21,635 bases of DNA from an uncultured Oscillospiraceae bacterium (lineage in GTDB: Bacteria > Bacillota_A > Clostridia > Oscillospirales > Oscillospiraceae), in NCBI GenBank assembly GCA_947631215.1, contig CANRKN010000025.1, positions 1 through 21,635 of the forward strand, written 5' to 3'. Below, piece after piece: positions 15,160 through 21,557 of this stretch (position 1 is the stretch's first letter; each line of letters starts with the position of its first letter). Position numbers and translations under genes: made by a program. A model generated the notes under the pieces. That model did no database searches. It saw only the letters and a list, made by a program, of their open reading frames with translations, and was not told the DNA's origin.

Positions 15160-15825
15160 TTACCGGTCTGCGAGGGTGAACAGCTGGGTGTACCGCTCCG
15201 GCCCCGCGAGGGGGTAGACGACGGCGGCGGCGCACAGGGCCCCGCCGGCGTCCAGATAGGGCATGGCCCGAGCGATGGCGTCGTCGGCCAGGGAGGCGGC
15301 CCGCTGGGTCTCAAGGAAATCCGCGTCCGTCATGCCGGCCATGCCGTCATAGACCGCGCTCACGGCGGCGCGGACCAGGTCGTTGAACCCGGCCCTATCC
15401 GTCCCGGCGGCCGCGAAGAGCTCCCTGTCGCTCATCCGCTCCCCGTCGGTGAGGGACACGTTGTAGACGAAGTAGTCGTGTATGTCGTTGAAGTCGTAGG
15501 CCACGTCCGCCAGAATGGACAGCACATCGCCGGACACAGTAAAACTGTAGCTTATGCCTACGATGGTGGTCCACTCCCCGCTCTCGGCGGCATACTCTAC
15601 GTCGTACATATAGCCTTCGTAGAGGTCGCGCCACATGGCAGCGTTCACCGCCGCCGCGCCGGGGCCCGCTATGGTCACCTGGGGGATGCGGTATTCTCCC
15701 TGCTCCGTCACAAGGTCATAGGCGTCGGCCACCAGCTCCGGCGCCGGGGCAGGCTCCGCCGCCAGGGCGGCGGGGGCTGTCAGGGTAAGGGCGGCGGCCA
15801 GCAAAACAGCGATCAGCTTTTTCAT
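15160..15825 (-). CDS. Secreted protein, possibly RsiV/DUF3298-like beta domain
   Basis: A 221-residue exported protein encoded between the two topoisomerase subunits. Residues 1-22 are a clear Sec signal peptide (MKKLIAVLLAAALTL..., AxA-type cleavage near ALAA) with no lipobox cysteine. The mature part begins with a short Ala/Pro-rich stretch. It continues with ISYSFTVSGDVLSILADV (91-108) and YFVYNVSLTDGERMSDREL (118-136), a layout reminiscent of DUF3298/RsiV-type domains, in which strand-rich segments precede a tG-x-x-l-x-l-x-dlf motif. That assignment is tentative. The ATG at 15825 has GGAGG 9 bases upstream and lies 14 bases after the B-subunit stop; the open frame extends to 15843. A role in envelope sensing or polymer binding is possible but unproven. 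Confidence 0.8.
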   Translation of the reverse strand: MKKLIAVLLAAALTLTAPAALAAEPAPAPELVADAYDLVTEQGEYRIPQVTIAGPGAAAVNAAMWRDLYEGYMYDVEYAAESGEWTTIVGISYSFTVSGDVLSILADVAYDFNDIHDYFVYNVSLTDGERMSDRELFAAAGTDRAGFNDLVRAAVSAVYDGMAGMTDADFLETQRAASLADDAIARAMPYLDAGGALCAAAVVYPLAGPERYTQLFTLADR

Positions 15826-15839
15826 GGAAAGTTCCTCCC

Positions 15840-17822
15840 TCACGATATGTCCGCCAGCTCCAGGTACTTATACCCCTCGGTGGCGATGTGCTGTTTCCGG
15901 CCCTCCAGGTCGTTGCCCTCAAAGAGCTCGAAGTAATAGGCGGTGCGCTGGGCCTCCTCCGGCATGACCCGGATGAGCCGGCGGGTCTCTGGGTTCATGG
16001 TGGTGAGCCACATCATCTCCGCGGAGTTCTCGCCGAGACCCTTGGAGCGGTTGACGGTGAATTTCGCCTTGCCCAGGTCCTCCACTATTTTGTTCTTCTC
16101 CCCGTCGGAATAGGCGTACCATGTCTTCTCCCGGCAGGTGATCTCGTATAGGGGCGACTCGGCGATGTACACGTAGCCCTCCCTGATGAGGGTGGGGGTG
16201 AGCCGCCAGAGCATGGTCAAAATGAGGGTGCGAATCTGAAAGCCGTCCACGTCCGCGTCAGTGCAGATGACCACCTTGCTCCACCGGAGGTTGGAAAGGT
16301 CAAAAGAATTGAGCTCCTTGCCGTGCTTTTCCACCTCCACGCCGCAGCCCAGGACCTTTAAAAGGTCCGTGATGATGTCGCTTTTGAAGATGCGGGTGTA
16401 GTCCGCCTTGAGGCAGTTCAGGATCTTGCCCCGGACGGGCATGATGCCCTGGAATTCCGCGTCCCGGCCCATCTTGCAGGAGCCCAGGGCGCTGTCGCCC
16501 TCCACGATGTACAGCTCCCGCTTCTCCGGGTCCCGGCTGCGGCAGTCCACGAACTTCTCCACGCGGCTGACGATATCCATGGAGCCGGTGAGCTTTTTCT
16601 TCATGTTGAGCCGCTGGCGCTCCGCCTGCTCCCGGCTGCGCTTGTTGATGAGCACCTGCTCGGCCATTTTGTCCGCCTCGGCCTTGTGCTCGATGCACCA
16701 TATCTCCAGCTTTTCCTTGAAGAAGTCGGTCATGGCCTCCTGGACGAAGCGGTTGGTGATGGCCTTTTTCGTCTGGTTGGCGTAGCTGGTCTGGGTGGAG
16801 AAGCAGTTGGTGACGAGAATGAGGCAGTCCTGCACGTCCTGGAAGGATATCTTGGACTCGTTTTTCTGGTACTTGCCGATCTTCTTGATGTAGGCGTCCA
16901 CGGCGTAGACGAAGCCCAGGCGGGCGGCTTTGTCCGGCGCGCCGCCGTGCTCCAGCCAGGAGGAGTTGTGGTAGTATTCCAAAAGGTTCACCCGGTTGGA
17001 GAAGCAGAAGGCCGCGGAGAGTTTTACCTTGTACTCCGCCTTGTCCTCCCGGTCCCGGCCCCGGCGCTCCGCCTCGATGAACACAGGCGCGGTGAGGGTG
17101 TTCTCCCCGGCCGTCTCCGCCACGTAGTCCAAGATGCCCTGCTCGTAGAGGTAATCTGTTGTTTCAAACTTGCTGCCGTGCTGGATGCGCAGCCGGAAGG
17201 TGACGCCGGCGTTCACCACCGCCTGGCGGCGGAGGGTGTCCCGGAACCACTCCTCCGGGATGTCGTTATCCGTGAATACATTGAGGTCCGGCCGCCAGCG
17301 GTGGGTGGTGCCGGTCTTTTTCCTGTCGGCGGGACCTTTTTTCAGCTCGCCGACTATTTCGCCCTTTTCAAAGCGCAGGTCGTAGCGGTACCCGTCCCGC
17401 CACACGGTCACGTCCATATACTCGGAGGCGTACTGGGTGGCGCAGGCGCCCAGGCCGTTCAGACCCAGGGAGTACTCATAGCTCTCGCCCTCGTCGTTGT
17501 CGTACTTGCCGCCGGCGTACAGCTCGCAGTACACCAGCTCCCAGTTATATTTGTTCTCCGCGGGGTTCCAGTCCACCGGGCAGCCCCGGCCAAAGTCCTC
17601 CACCTGGATGGACCTGTCCTCAAACCGGGTGACGGTGATGACGTCGCCGTAGCCCGCCCGGGCCTCGTCAATGGAGTTGGACAGAATTTCAAATACCGAG
17701 TGCTCGCAGCCCTCCAGCGCGTCGGAGCCGAAGATGACGCTGGGGCGCTTGCGCACCCGGTCCGCGCCCTTCAGCTGGCTGATGGACTCGTTGCCGTAGA
17801 CTTCCTTCTTTGCCTTTGCCAT
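15840..17822 (-). CDS. parE: Divergent type IIA topoisomerase subunit B (topoisomerase IV ParE-like)
   Basis: ATPase subunit of the pair, 660 residues, similar in length to ParE. The GHKL ATPase has Glu45 as general base and Asn49 (FEILSNSIDEA), Asp76 (VEDFGRG) and a glycine lid GLNGLG (120-125) in place of the usual GLHGVG. The QTK loop is at 350-352. The TOPRIM domain has Glu441 (EGDSALGS), DADVD (522-526) and KGLGE (594-598). The usual DGxHIR is DGFQIR here. All catalytic acids are present, so the enzyme should be active despite the divergence. ATG at 17822 has GAGGA 7 bases upstream. It is the first gene of an operon with the secreted protein, subunit A, YitT and LUD genes, driven by the promoter at 17881-17908. 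Confidence 0.9.
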   Translation of the reverse strand: MAKAKKEVYGNESISQLKGADRVRKRPSVIFGSDALEGCEHSVFEILSNSIDEARAGYGDVITVTRFEDRSIQVEDFGRGCPVDWNPAENKYNWELVYCELYAGGKYDNDEGESYEYSLGLNGLGACATQYASEYMDVTVWRDGYRYDLRFEKGEIVGELKKGPADRKKTGTTHRWRPDLNVFTDNDIPEEWFRDTLRRQAVVNAGVTFRLRIQHGSKFETTDYLYEQGILDYVAETAGENTLTAPVFIEAERRGRDREDKAEYKVKLSAAFCFSNRVNLLEYYHNSSWLEHGGAPDKAARLGFVYAVDAYIKKIGKYQKNESKISFQDVQDCLILVTNCFSTQTSYANQTKKAITNRFVQEAMTDFFKEKLEIWCIEHKAEADKMAEQVLINKRSREQAERQRLNMKKKLTGSMDIVSRVEKFVDCRSRDPEKRELYIVEGDSALGSCKMGRDAEFQGIMPVRGKILNCLKADYTRIFKSDIITDLLKVLGCGVEVEKHGKELNSFDLSNLRWSKVVICTDADVDGFQIRTLILTMLWRLTPTLIREGYVYIAESPLYEITCREKTWYAYSDGEKNKIVEDLGKAKFTVNRSKGLGENSAEMMWLTTMNPETRRLIRVMPEEAQRTAYYFELFEGNDLEGRKQHIATEGYKYLELADIS

Positions 17823-17869
17823 AATTTCCTCGTTTCAATATCTTGTTGTCCGGTGGACATAATCTACCT

Positions 17870-17908
17870 AGTATAAGCACAGTATACCATATTTATGAAA
17901 AAAAGCAA
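17870..17908 (-). promoter_or_regulatory. Promoter of the topoisomerase operon
   Basis: On the minus strand TTGCTT (17908-17903), a 16-base spacer and TATACT (17886-17881) preceded by TGG, an extended -10. A second TATACT lies 11 bases downstream (17875-17870) and may give a second start. The leader would be about 50 bases long. Confidence 0.7.
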
Positions 17909-17913
17909 GGCGG

Positions 17914-17944
17914 CAAAAAGAGAGCGGGGGCCGAAGCCCCCGCT
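17914..17944 (-). terminator. Minus-strand terminator upstream of the topoisomerase promoter
   Basis: On the minus strand a 9-bp stem (17944-17936 with 17931-17923) closes a TTCG tetraloop and is followed by CTCTTTTTG. The plus strand has no T tract after the stem. No minus-strand gene lies upstream of it within about 600 bases, so it may insulate the topoisomerase promoter from antisense transcription across bofA, or mark an unseen minus-strand RNA. Confidence 0.75.
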
Positions 17945-17984
17945 TGGAGATGGATGCGCCTTTATCTCTCTGGGGATAGTATAC

Positions 17985-18013
17985 GTCTAAAACGGACCGG
18001 GCGCAAATACAAT
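17985..18013 (+). promoter_or_regulatory. Possible sporulation-type (sigma-E-like) promoter of bofA
   Basis: AATACAAT (18006-18013) matches 7 of 8 positions of the sigma-E -10 consensus CATACAAT. The -35 candidate GTCTAAA (17985-17991) 14 bases upstream is poor. No housekeeping promoter is evident in front of this gene. Confidence 0.3.
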
Positions 18014-18034
18014 TTATGGAAAGGGGGACATGTC

Positions 18035-18304
18035 ATGGTGCCGGACAACGTTTTGAAAGCGCTGTGCGCCGCCGTGGGGCTGGCGTTCATCTGGCGGGCC
18101 CTGGCCCTGGCAGGGCAGGTGAAGAGCGGGAAGGGCCGGGCGGCCCTGCACGCCGCGTCGGGCCTCACGGCCCTGTTCACCGGGGATTTGGTGGGGGCCC
18201 TGGCGGGCCTGGGGGTGGGGCTGAACGCCCTGACGCTGGCCATGTCCGCGGTGCTGGGCGTGCCCGGCGCGGCGCTGATGTGGGCGGTAAAGTATCTGCT
18301 CTGA
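18035..18304 (+). CDS. bofA: BofA-like small membrane protein (pro-sigma-K processing inhibitor family)
   Basis: An 89-residue protein with two to three hydrophobic segments (about 8-27, 40-62, 64-88). The C-terminal half, VGLNALTLAMSAVLGVPGA (61-79), follows the BofA family pattern of a short glycine-asparagine turn, a membrane helix and a conserved GxPG near the end. In Bacillus, BofA sits in the outer forespore membrane and inhibits the SpoIVFB protease until engulfment is complete. Here that role is inferred from family only, and many Clostridia carry BofA-like proteins without a proven role. The ATG at 18035 is preceded by AAGGGGG with 7 bases spacing; an ATG at 18030 is out of frame. 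It is probably monocistronic, since a strong promoter starts the next unit at 18402. Confidence 0.75.
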   Translation: MVPDNVLKALCAAVGLAFIWRALALAGQVKSGKGRAALHAASGLTALFTGDLVGALAGLGVGLNALTLAMSAVLGVPGAALMWAVKYLL

Positions 18305-18401
18305 GGGCAAAGCCGCCCAATTTCCATTGCGTTTTAACTAATTAAAGCATTTCCTGGGCCCAATTTCTTTATCACCATTCGACAAAGATATATTTTCCCT
18401 G

Positions 18402-18430
18402 TTGACAGGGCGGGGCAGGGATGTTATCAT
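18402..18430 (+). promoter_or_regulatory. Sigma-A promoter of the lysine-riboswitch ABC operon
   Basis: Consensus TTGACA (18402-18407), a 17-base spacer and TATCAT (18425-18430) with TG in the extended -10 position. The predicted start is near 18437, just upstream of the aptamer. The 18305-18401 stretch before it is AT-rich and holds nothing else I can support. Confidence 0.85.
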
Positions 18431-18453
18431 ACGCTCGAAAATTGAATCGCTTG

Positions 18454-18616
18454 AACAGAGGCGCGGTATTCATCAGTACCTCCCCCAACAGGCCAGACAG
18501 CCGGGACGAGAGAAAGGGAACGCCGCCGAAGCGAAAGGGAAGTGTCTGATCCCCTTGACGCTGGGCCGTCGGAGAATATCCGCCGGACTGTCACAAAGTT
18601 TTGTGGAGCGCTGTCA
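18454..18616 (+). promoter_or_regulatory. Lysine riboswitch (L box) aptamer
   Basis: All conserved blocks of the lysine aptamer appear in order: AGAGGCGCG (18457-18465), an AGTA (18475-18478), GCCGCCGAAGC (18522-18532), GCTGGGCCGTC (18560-18570), GGACTGTCAC (18585-18594), a small P5 hairpin (ACAAAGTTTTGT) and the closing GGAGCGCTGTC (18605-18615). P1 forms by ACAG (18455-18458) with CTGT (18611-18614), extended by ATCG with CGAT. It precedes an amino-acid ABC importer, so high lysine should switch the importer off. Confidence 0.95.
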
Positions 18617-18660
18617 TGGCCGATGGAAAGCCCCCTGGGGCCCAAACCGAGTTTTTCCGT

Positions 18661-18694
18661 GGATCGCTTGACAAAGCGGTCCAATTTTTTGTTT
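18661..18694 (+). terminator. Riboswitch-controlled terminator
   Basis: GGATCGCTT (18661-18669) pairs with AAGCGGTCC (18674-18682) over 9 bp with one G-U pair; AATTTTTTGTTT follows. The 5' arm region (GGATCGCTTGACAA) closely copies the 5' P1 strand at 18444-18457 (GAATCGCTTGAACA). The 3' P1 strand TGTCA...CGAT (18612-18624) can thus pair with the terminator arm as antiterminator when lysine is absent, and with true P1 when lysine is bound. Confidence 0.9.
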
Positions 18695-18750
18695 CCGGCG
18701 GAGGGGCGCCGCTGCCGGGAGCAAATTCAAAAGGCGCCGGAAAGAATTTG
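18692..18750 (+). other. Overlapping hairpins between riboswitch terminator and start codon
   Basis: TTTCCGGCG (18692-18700) can pair with CGCCGGAAA (18735-18743). CAAATTC (18722-18728) can pair with GAATTTG (18744-18750), just before the AAAAGGAG ribosome site. The two stems cross each other, so only one can form at a time unless a pseudoknot forms. Function unknown. Confidence 0.5.
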
Positions 18751-18768
18751 AAAAGGAGAACAAAAACA

Positions 18769-19671
18769 ATGAGAAGAATCACCGCTATCCTGATGGCCCT
18801 GTGCCTGGTGCTCAGCATGAGCGCCGCCGCCTTTGCCGCCGAGGCTGAGGCCGAAGAGGCCCTCATCCCCGAAGTGCCTGACCTGACCGACGTGGACACC
18901 AGCGCCATCCCCGGCGTGGAGGACGGCGTCCTCACCGTGGGCATGGAGTGCGCCTACGCCCCCTACAACTGGACCCAGATGGACGACTCCAACAACGCCG
19001 TGCCCATCGCCAACAACCCCGGCTCCTATGCCAACGGCTACGACGTCATGATGGCCCGGCGCATCTGCGACGCCTACGGCTGGGACCTGGAGGTCATGGC
19101 TATCGGCTGGGACGGCCTGAACCCCGCCCTGTCCGCCGGCACCCTTGACGCGGTCATCGCCGGTCAGTCCATGACCGAGACCCGTCTGCAGGAAGTCGAC
19201 ATGGCCGGCCCCTACATCTACGCCTCCATCGTGTGCGTGACCAAGGCCGACAGCGATTTCGCCGACGCCCAGGGCCTGAGCGATCTCGCCGGCGGCACCT
19301 GCACCGCCCAGACCGGCACCATCTGGTATGACACCTGCCTGCCCCAGATCGAGGGCGCCGAGATGATGCCCGAGGCCGAGACCGCCCCCGCCATGATCAT
19401 GGCCGTGGAGAGCGGCACCGTGGACTTCATCTGCACCGATATGCCCACCGCCCTGGGCGCCGTGAGCACCTATGACGATCTGGTCATCCTGGACTTCTCC
19501 GGCTCCGACGACGACTTCGACGTGTCCGACGAGGAGGTCAACATCGGCATCTCCGTCCTGAAGGGCAACACCGAGCTGCTGGATGCCATCAACGCCGTGG
19601 TGGGCGAGCTGAACGCCGATCAGTTCAACGCCCTCATGGATCAGGCCATCTCCGTCCAGCCTGAGATTTAA
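18769..19671 (+). CDS. Amino-acid ABC transporter substrate-binding protein, probably lysine
   Basis: Exported solute-binding protein of 300 residues of the polar amino-acid family. Residues 1-23 are a signal peptide ending AFAA; Cys12 lies within the hydrophobic core and is not in a lipobox, so the mature protein has no evident lipid anchor. GMECAYAPYNW (58-68) opens the first lobe, with Glu60 where lysine/arginine/ornithine-binding proteins carry the acidic side-chain contact. TETRL (136-140) holds the carboxylate-binding arginine, and TDMP (223-226) the aspartate that usually binds the amino group. The start is ATG at 18769 with AAGGAG 10 bases upstream; an open frame from 18601 crosses the riboswitch and is not coding. 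The lysine riboswitch upstream supports lysine as substrate. The protein is very acidic, rich in GAC and GAG codons. Confidence 0.93.
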   Translation: MRRITAILMALCLVLSMSAAAFAAEAEAEEALIPEVPDLTDVDTSAIPGVEDGVLTVGMECAYAPYNWTQMDDSNNAVPIANNPGSYANGYDVMMARRICDAYGWDLEVMAIGWDGLNPALSAGTLDAVIAGQSMTETRLQEVDMAGPYIYASIVCVTKADSDFADAQGLSDLAGGTCTAQTGTIWYDTCLPQIEGAEMMPEAETAPAMIMAVESGTVDFICTDMPTALGAVSTYDDLVILDFSGSDDDFDVSDEEVNIGISVLKGNTELLDAINAVVGELNADQFNALMDQAISVQPEI

Positions 19672-19689
19672 AATTCCAACTGACCATTG

Positions 19690-19803
19690 CCGCCTCCCCT
19701 GTGCAAGGGGAGGTGGCCGCCGTCAGGCGGCCGGAGGGGGTTGTAAACTACAATCCCTCAGACGCGGCTGATGCCGCGCCAGCCCCCTTTACACAAGGGG
19801 GCC
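19690..19803. repeat. MITE-like palindromic repeat inside the ABC operon
   Basis: The left end GCCTCCCCTGTGCAAGGGG is matched in inverted, imperfect form by the right end CCCCCTTTACACAAGGGGGC, so the whole element is an imperfect palindrome. It contains local stems CCTCCCCT/AGGGGAGG, GGCCGCC/GGCGGCC, TTGT/ACAA and CGCGGC/GCCGCG. I recall very similar elements scattered between genes of gut Clostridia (Faecalibacterium, Oscillospiraceae). It separates the binding-protein gene from the permease gene without adding a promoter that I can see. Confidence 0.8.
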
Positions 19804-19832
19804 TTCCATAATGTAGAAGGAGCAGGTTTTCT

Positions 19833-20717
19833 GTGGATAAGTTTTCAAAGCTCATCTCCGATATAAGCCGCCTGTGGGCCGCCTATATGCCGGCCTACCT
19901 CACCGGTATCCGCAACACCCTCATCGTGGCGGTGGCCGCCACCCTGGCCGGCTGCGTCATCGGCTTCATCTGCGGCGTGCTGAACACCATCCCCCACGCC
20001 AAGACCGACAATCCCGTCAAGCGCTTTTTCCTGGCGCTCATCCGGGTGGTGGTCCGGGTGTACGTGGAGGTGTTCCGGGGCACGCCCATGGTGCTGCAGG
20101 CGGTGTTCATCTACTACGGCCTGCCCTACTTCTCCGACGGCTCCATCGCCTTCCGGGGCAACGGGGGCATATGGCTGGCGTCGCTGCTGGTGGTGTCCAT
20201 CAACACCGGCGCCTACATGGCCGAGTCCGTCCGGGGCGGCATCATCTCCGTGGACCCGGGCCAGACCGAGGGGGCCAAGGCCATCGGCATGACCCACGTG
20301 CAGACCATGATCCACGTCATCCTGCCCCAGGCCCTTCGCAACATCATCCCCCAGATCGGCAACAACTTCATCATCAACATCAAGGATACCTCCGTCATGT
20401 TCGTCATCGGGTTCGTGGAGTTCTTCGCCACCCACCGGAACATCGTGGGCGTGAACCTGATGTACTTCCCCTCCGCCGCCATCGAGATGGTGGGCTACCT
20501 GTGTCTGACACTGGCGGCCTCGTTCCTCCTGCGGTGGCTGGAAAAGCGGCTGGACGGGTCGGATAACTATGAGCTGGTCTCCGACGACCAGCTGGTCATG
20601 GCCGCCGGCACCTACGCCCACCCGGACCGGGGCACGCCCTTTGACGAGCGGCACAAGCCCTCCCGGGACGAGGTCATCCAGGAGGTCAAGATCGGCAAGC
20701 AGAGGGGGGAGCGGTAA
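19833..20717 (+). CDS. Amino-acid ABC transporter permease
   Basis: Membrane subunit of the importer, HisM/GlnP type. Of 294 residues, about 25-240 hold five or so membrane helices. [11 protein letters not shown] (27-37) and FRGTPMVLQ (81-89) are family hallmarks. The EAA coupling loop that contacts the ATPase begins at Glu146 (EGAKAIGM) and ends with [15 protein letters not shown] (163-177). The C-terminal 55 residues (about 240-294) form a charged hydrophilic tail beyond the last helix, longer than the usual 215-240-residue permease. The start is GTG at 19833 with AGAAGGAG 10 bases upstream. It lies 161 bases after the binding-protein gene because of the palindromic insertion, and 1 base before the ATPase start. 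A single permease gene implies a homodimer. Confidence 0.95.
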   Translation: MDKFSKLISDISRLWAAYMPAYLTGIRNTLIVAVAATLAGCVIGFICGVLNTIPHAKTDNPVKRFFLALIRVVVRVYVEVFRGTPMVLQAVFIYYGLPYFSDGSIAFRGNGGIWLASLLVVSINTGAYMAESVRGGIISVDPGQTEGAKAIGMTHVQTMIHVILPQALRNIIPQIGNNFIINIKDTSVMFVIGFVEFFATHRNIVGVNLMYFPSAAIEMVGYLCLTLAASFLLRWLEKRLDGSDNYELVSDDQLVMAAGTYAHPDRGTPFDERHKPSRDEVIQEVKIGKQRGER

Positions 20718-20718
20718 G

Positions 20719-21459
20719 ATGGCAGACACGATTCTTGAAATACGCCACCTCTCCAAGAGCTTCGGCTCCCACGAGGTGCTCCGCGATATCGACTTCACCG
20801 TCTCCAAGGGGGACGTGACCGCCATCATCGGCGCCTCCGGCTCCGGCAAGAGCACCCTCCTGCGGTGCGTGAACCTGCTGGAGACCCCCACCAGCGGGGA
20901 GATTTTGTTCCACGGGAAGGACGTGACCGGCCGGGGGGTGAACGCCCCGGAGTACCGCTCCCACGTGGGCATGGTGTTCCAGTCCTTCAACCTCTTCAAC
21001 AACATGTCCGTGCTGGAAAACTGCATCGTGGGCCAGGTGAAGGTGCTGAAAAAGGGCAGGGACGAGGCGAAGGAGAACGCCCTTCGCTTTTTGCAGTACG
21101 TGGGCATGGCCCCCTACATCAACGCCAAGCCCCGGCAGCTCTCCGGCGGCCAGAAGCAGCGGGTGGCCATCGCCCGGGCCCTGGCCATGGGCCCGGAGGT
21201 ATTGCTCTTCGACGAGCCCACCTCCGCCCTGGACCCGGAGATGGTGGGCGAGGTGCTCAACGTCATGCAGCAGCTGGCGTCCGGGGGCATGACCATGCTG
21301 GTGGTGACCCACGAGATGGCCTTTGCCCGGGACGTGTCCAACCATGTGGTGTACATGAACCAGGGGGTCATATGCGAGCAGGGTTCCCCGGCGGAGGTGC
21401 TTGGCAATCCCCAGAAACAGGAGACGAAGGACTTTTTGTCCCGGTTCCGCAACAATTGA
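20719..21459 (+). CDS. Amino-acid ABC transporter ATP-binding protein
   Basis: Cytoplasmic ATPase of the importer, 246 residues, normal for the GlnQ/HisP family. Motifs in order: Walker [10 protein letters not shown] (38-46), Q-loop Gln88 (VFQSFNLF), ABC signature LSGGQKQR (141-148), Walker [13 protein letters not shown] (161-172) with catalytic Glu166, and H-loop His198 (VVTHEM). All are intact. The ATG at 20719 directly follows the permease stop (TAAG ATG), and GGGGGAG lies 8 bases upstream; the open frame continues to 20569 inside the permease gene and is not used. A strong terminator follows the stop, making it the last gene of the riboswitch-controlled operon. Confidence 0.97.
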   Translation: MADTILEIRHLSKSFGSHEVLRDIDFTVSKGDVTAIIGASGSGKSTLLRCVNLLETPTSGEILFHGKDVTGRGVNAPEYRSHVGMVFQSFNLFNNMSVLENCIVGQVKVLKKGRDEAKENALRFLQYVGMAPYINAKPRQLSGGQKQRVAIARALAMGPEVLLFDEPTSALDPEMVGEVLNVMQQLASGGMTMLVVTHEMAFARDVSNHVVYMNQGVICEQGSPAEVLGNPQKQETKDFLSRFRNN

Positions 21460-21465
21460 ATATAC

Positions 21466-21507
21466 CGCCGCCTTTCCCTGCTGGGGAAGGGCGGCGTCTC
21501 TTTTTTT
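21466..21507 (+). terminator. Intrinsic terminator of the ABC operon
   Basis: A 13-bp stem (21466-21478 with 21484-21496, one G-U pair), loop TGCTG, then TCTCTTTTTTT. It begins 7 bases after the ATPase stop codon. Confidence 0.93.
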
Positions 21508-21528
21508 GGAAGAAAAAAGAAGTTAAAC

Positions 21529-21557
21529 TTGACATAAGACAAAAATGGCATTAAAAT
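21529..21557 (+). promoter_or_regulatory. Consensus promoter leading out of the window
   Basis: Perfect TTGACA (21529-21534), a 17-base spacer and TAAAAT (21552-21557). The predicted start is near 21564. The last 70 bases (21565-21635) show no start codon with a ribosome site, so they are probably the leader of the next gene. Confidence 0.8.

Noticed and set aside
13552..15936. 794-residue plus-strand open frame opposite the topoisomerase A gene
   Set aside because: Composition (Val/Gly/His/Asp-rich) and lack of motifs mark it as a shadow of the minus-strand gene, which has a full set of catalytic residues.
18601..18768. Extended start of the binding protein at 18601
   Set aside because: It would translate the end of the riboswitch and its terminator; the ATG at 18769 has an AAGGAG site and a signal peptide directly after it.
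19690..19803. CRISPR array or tRNA cluster suggested by repeated stems
   Set aside because: No equal-length direct repeats with unique spacers and no tRNA cloverleaf or TTCGA arm; the structure is one imperfect palindrome.
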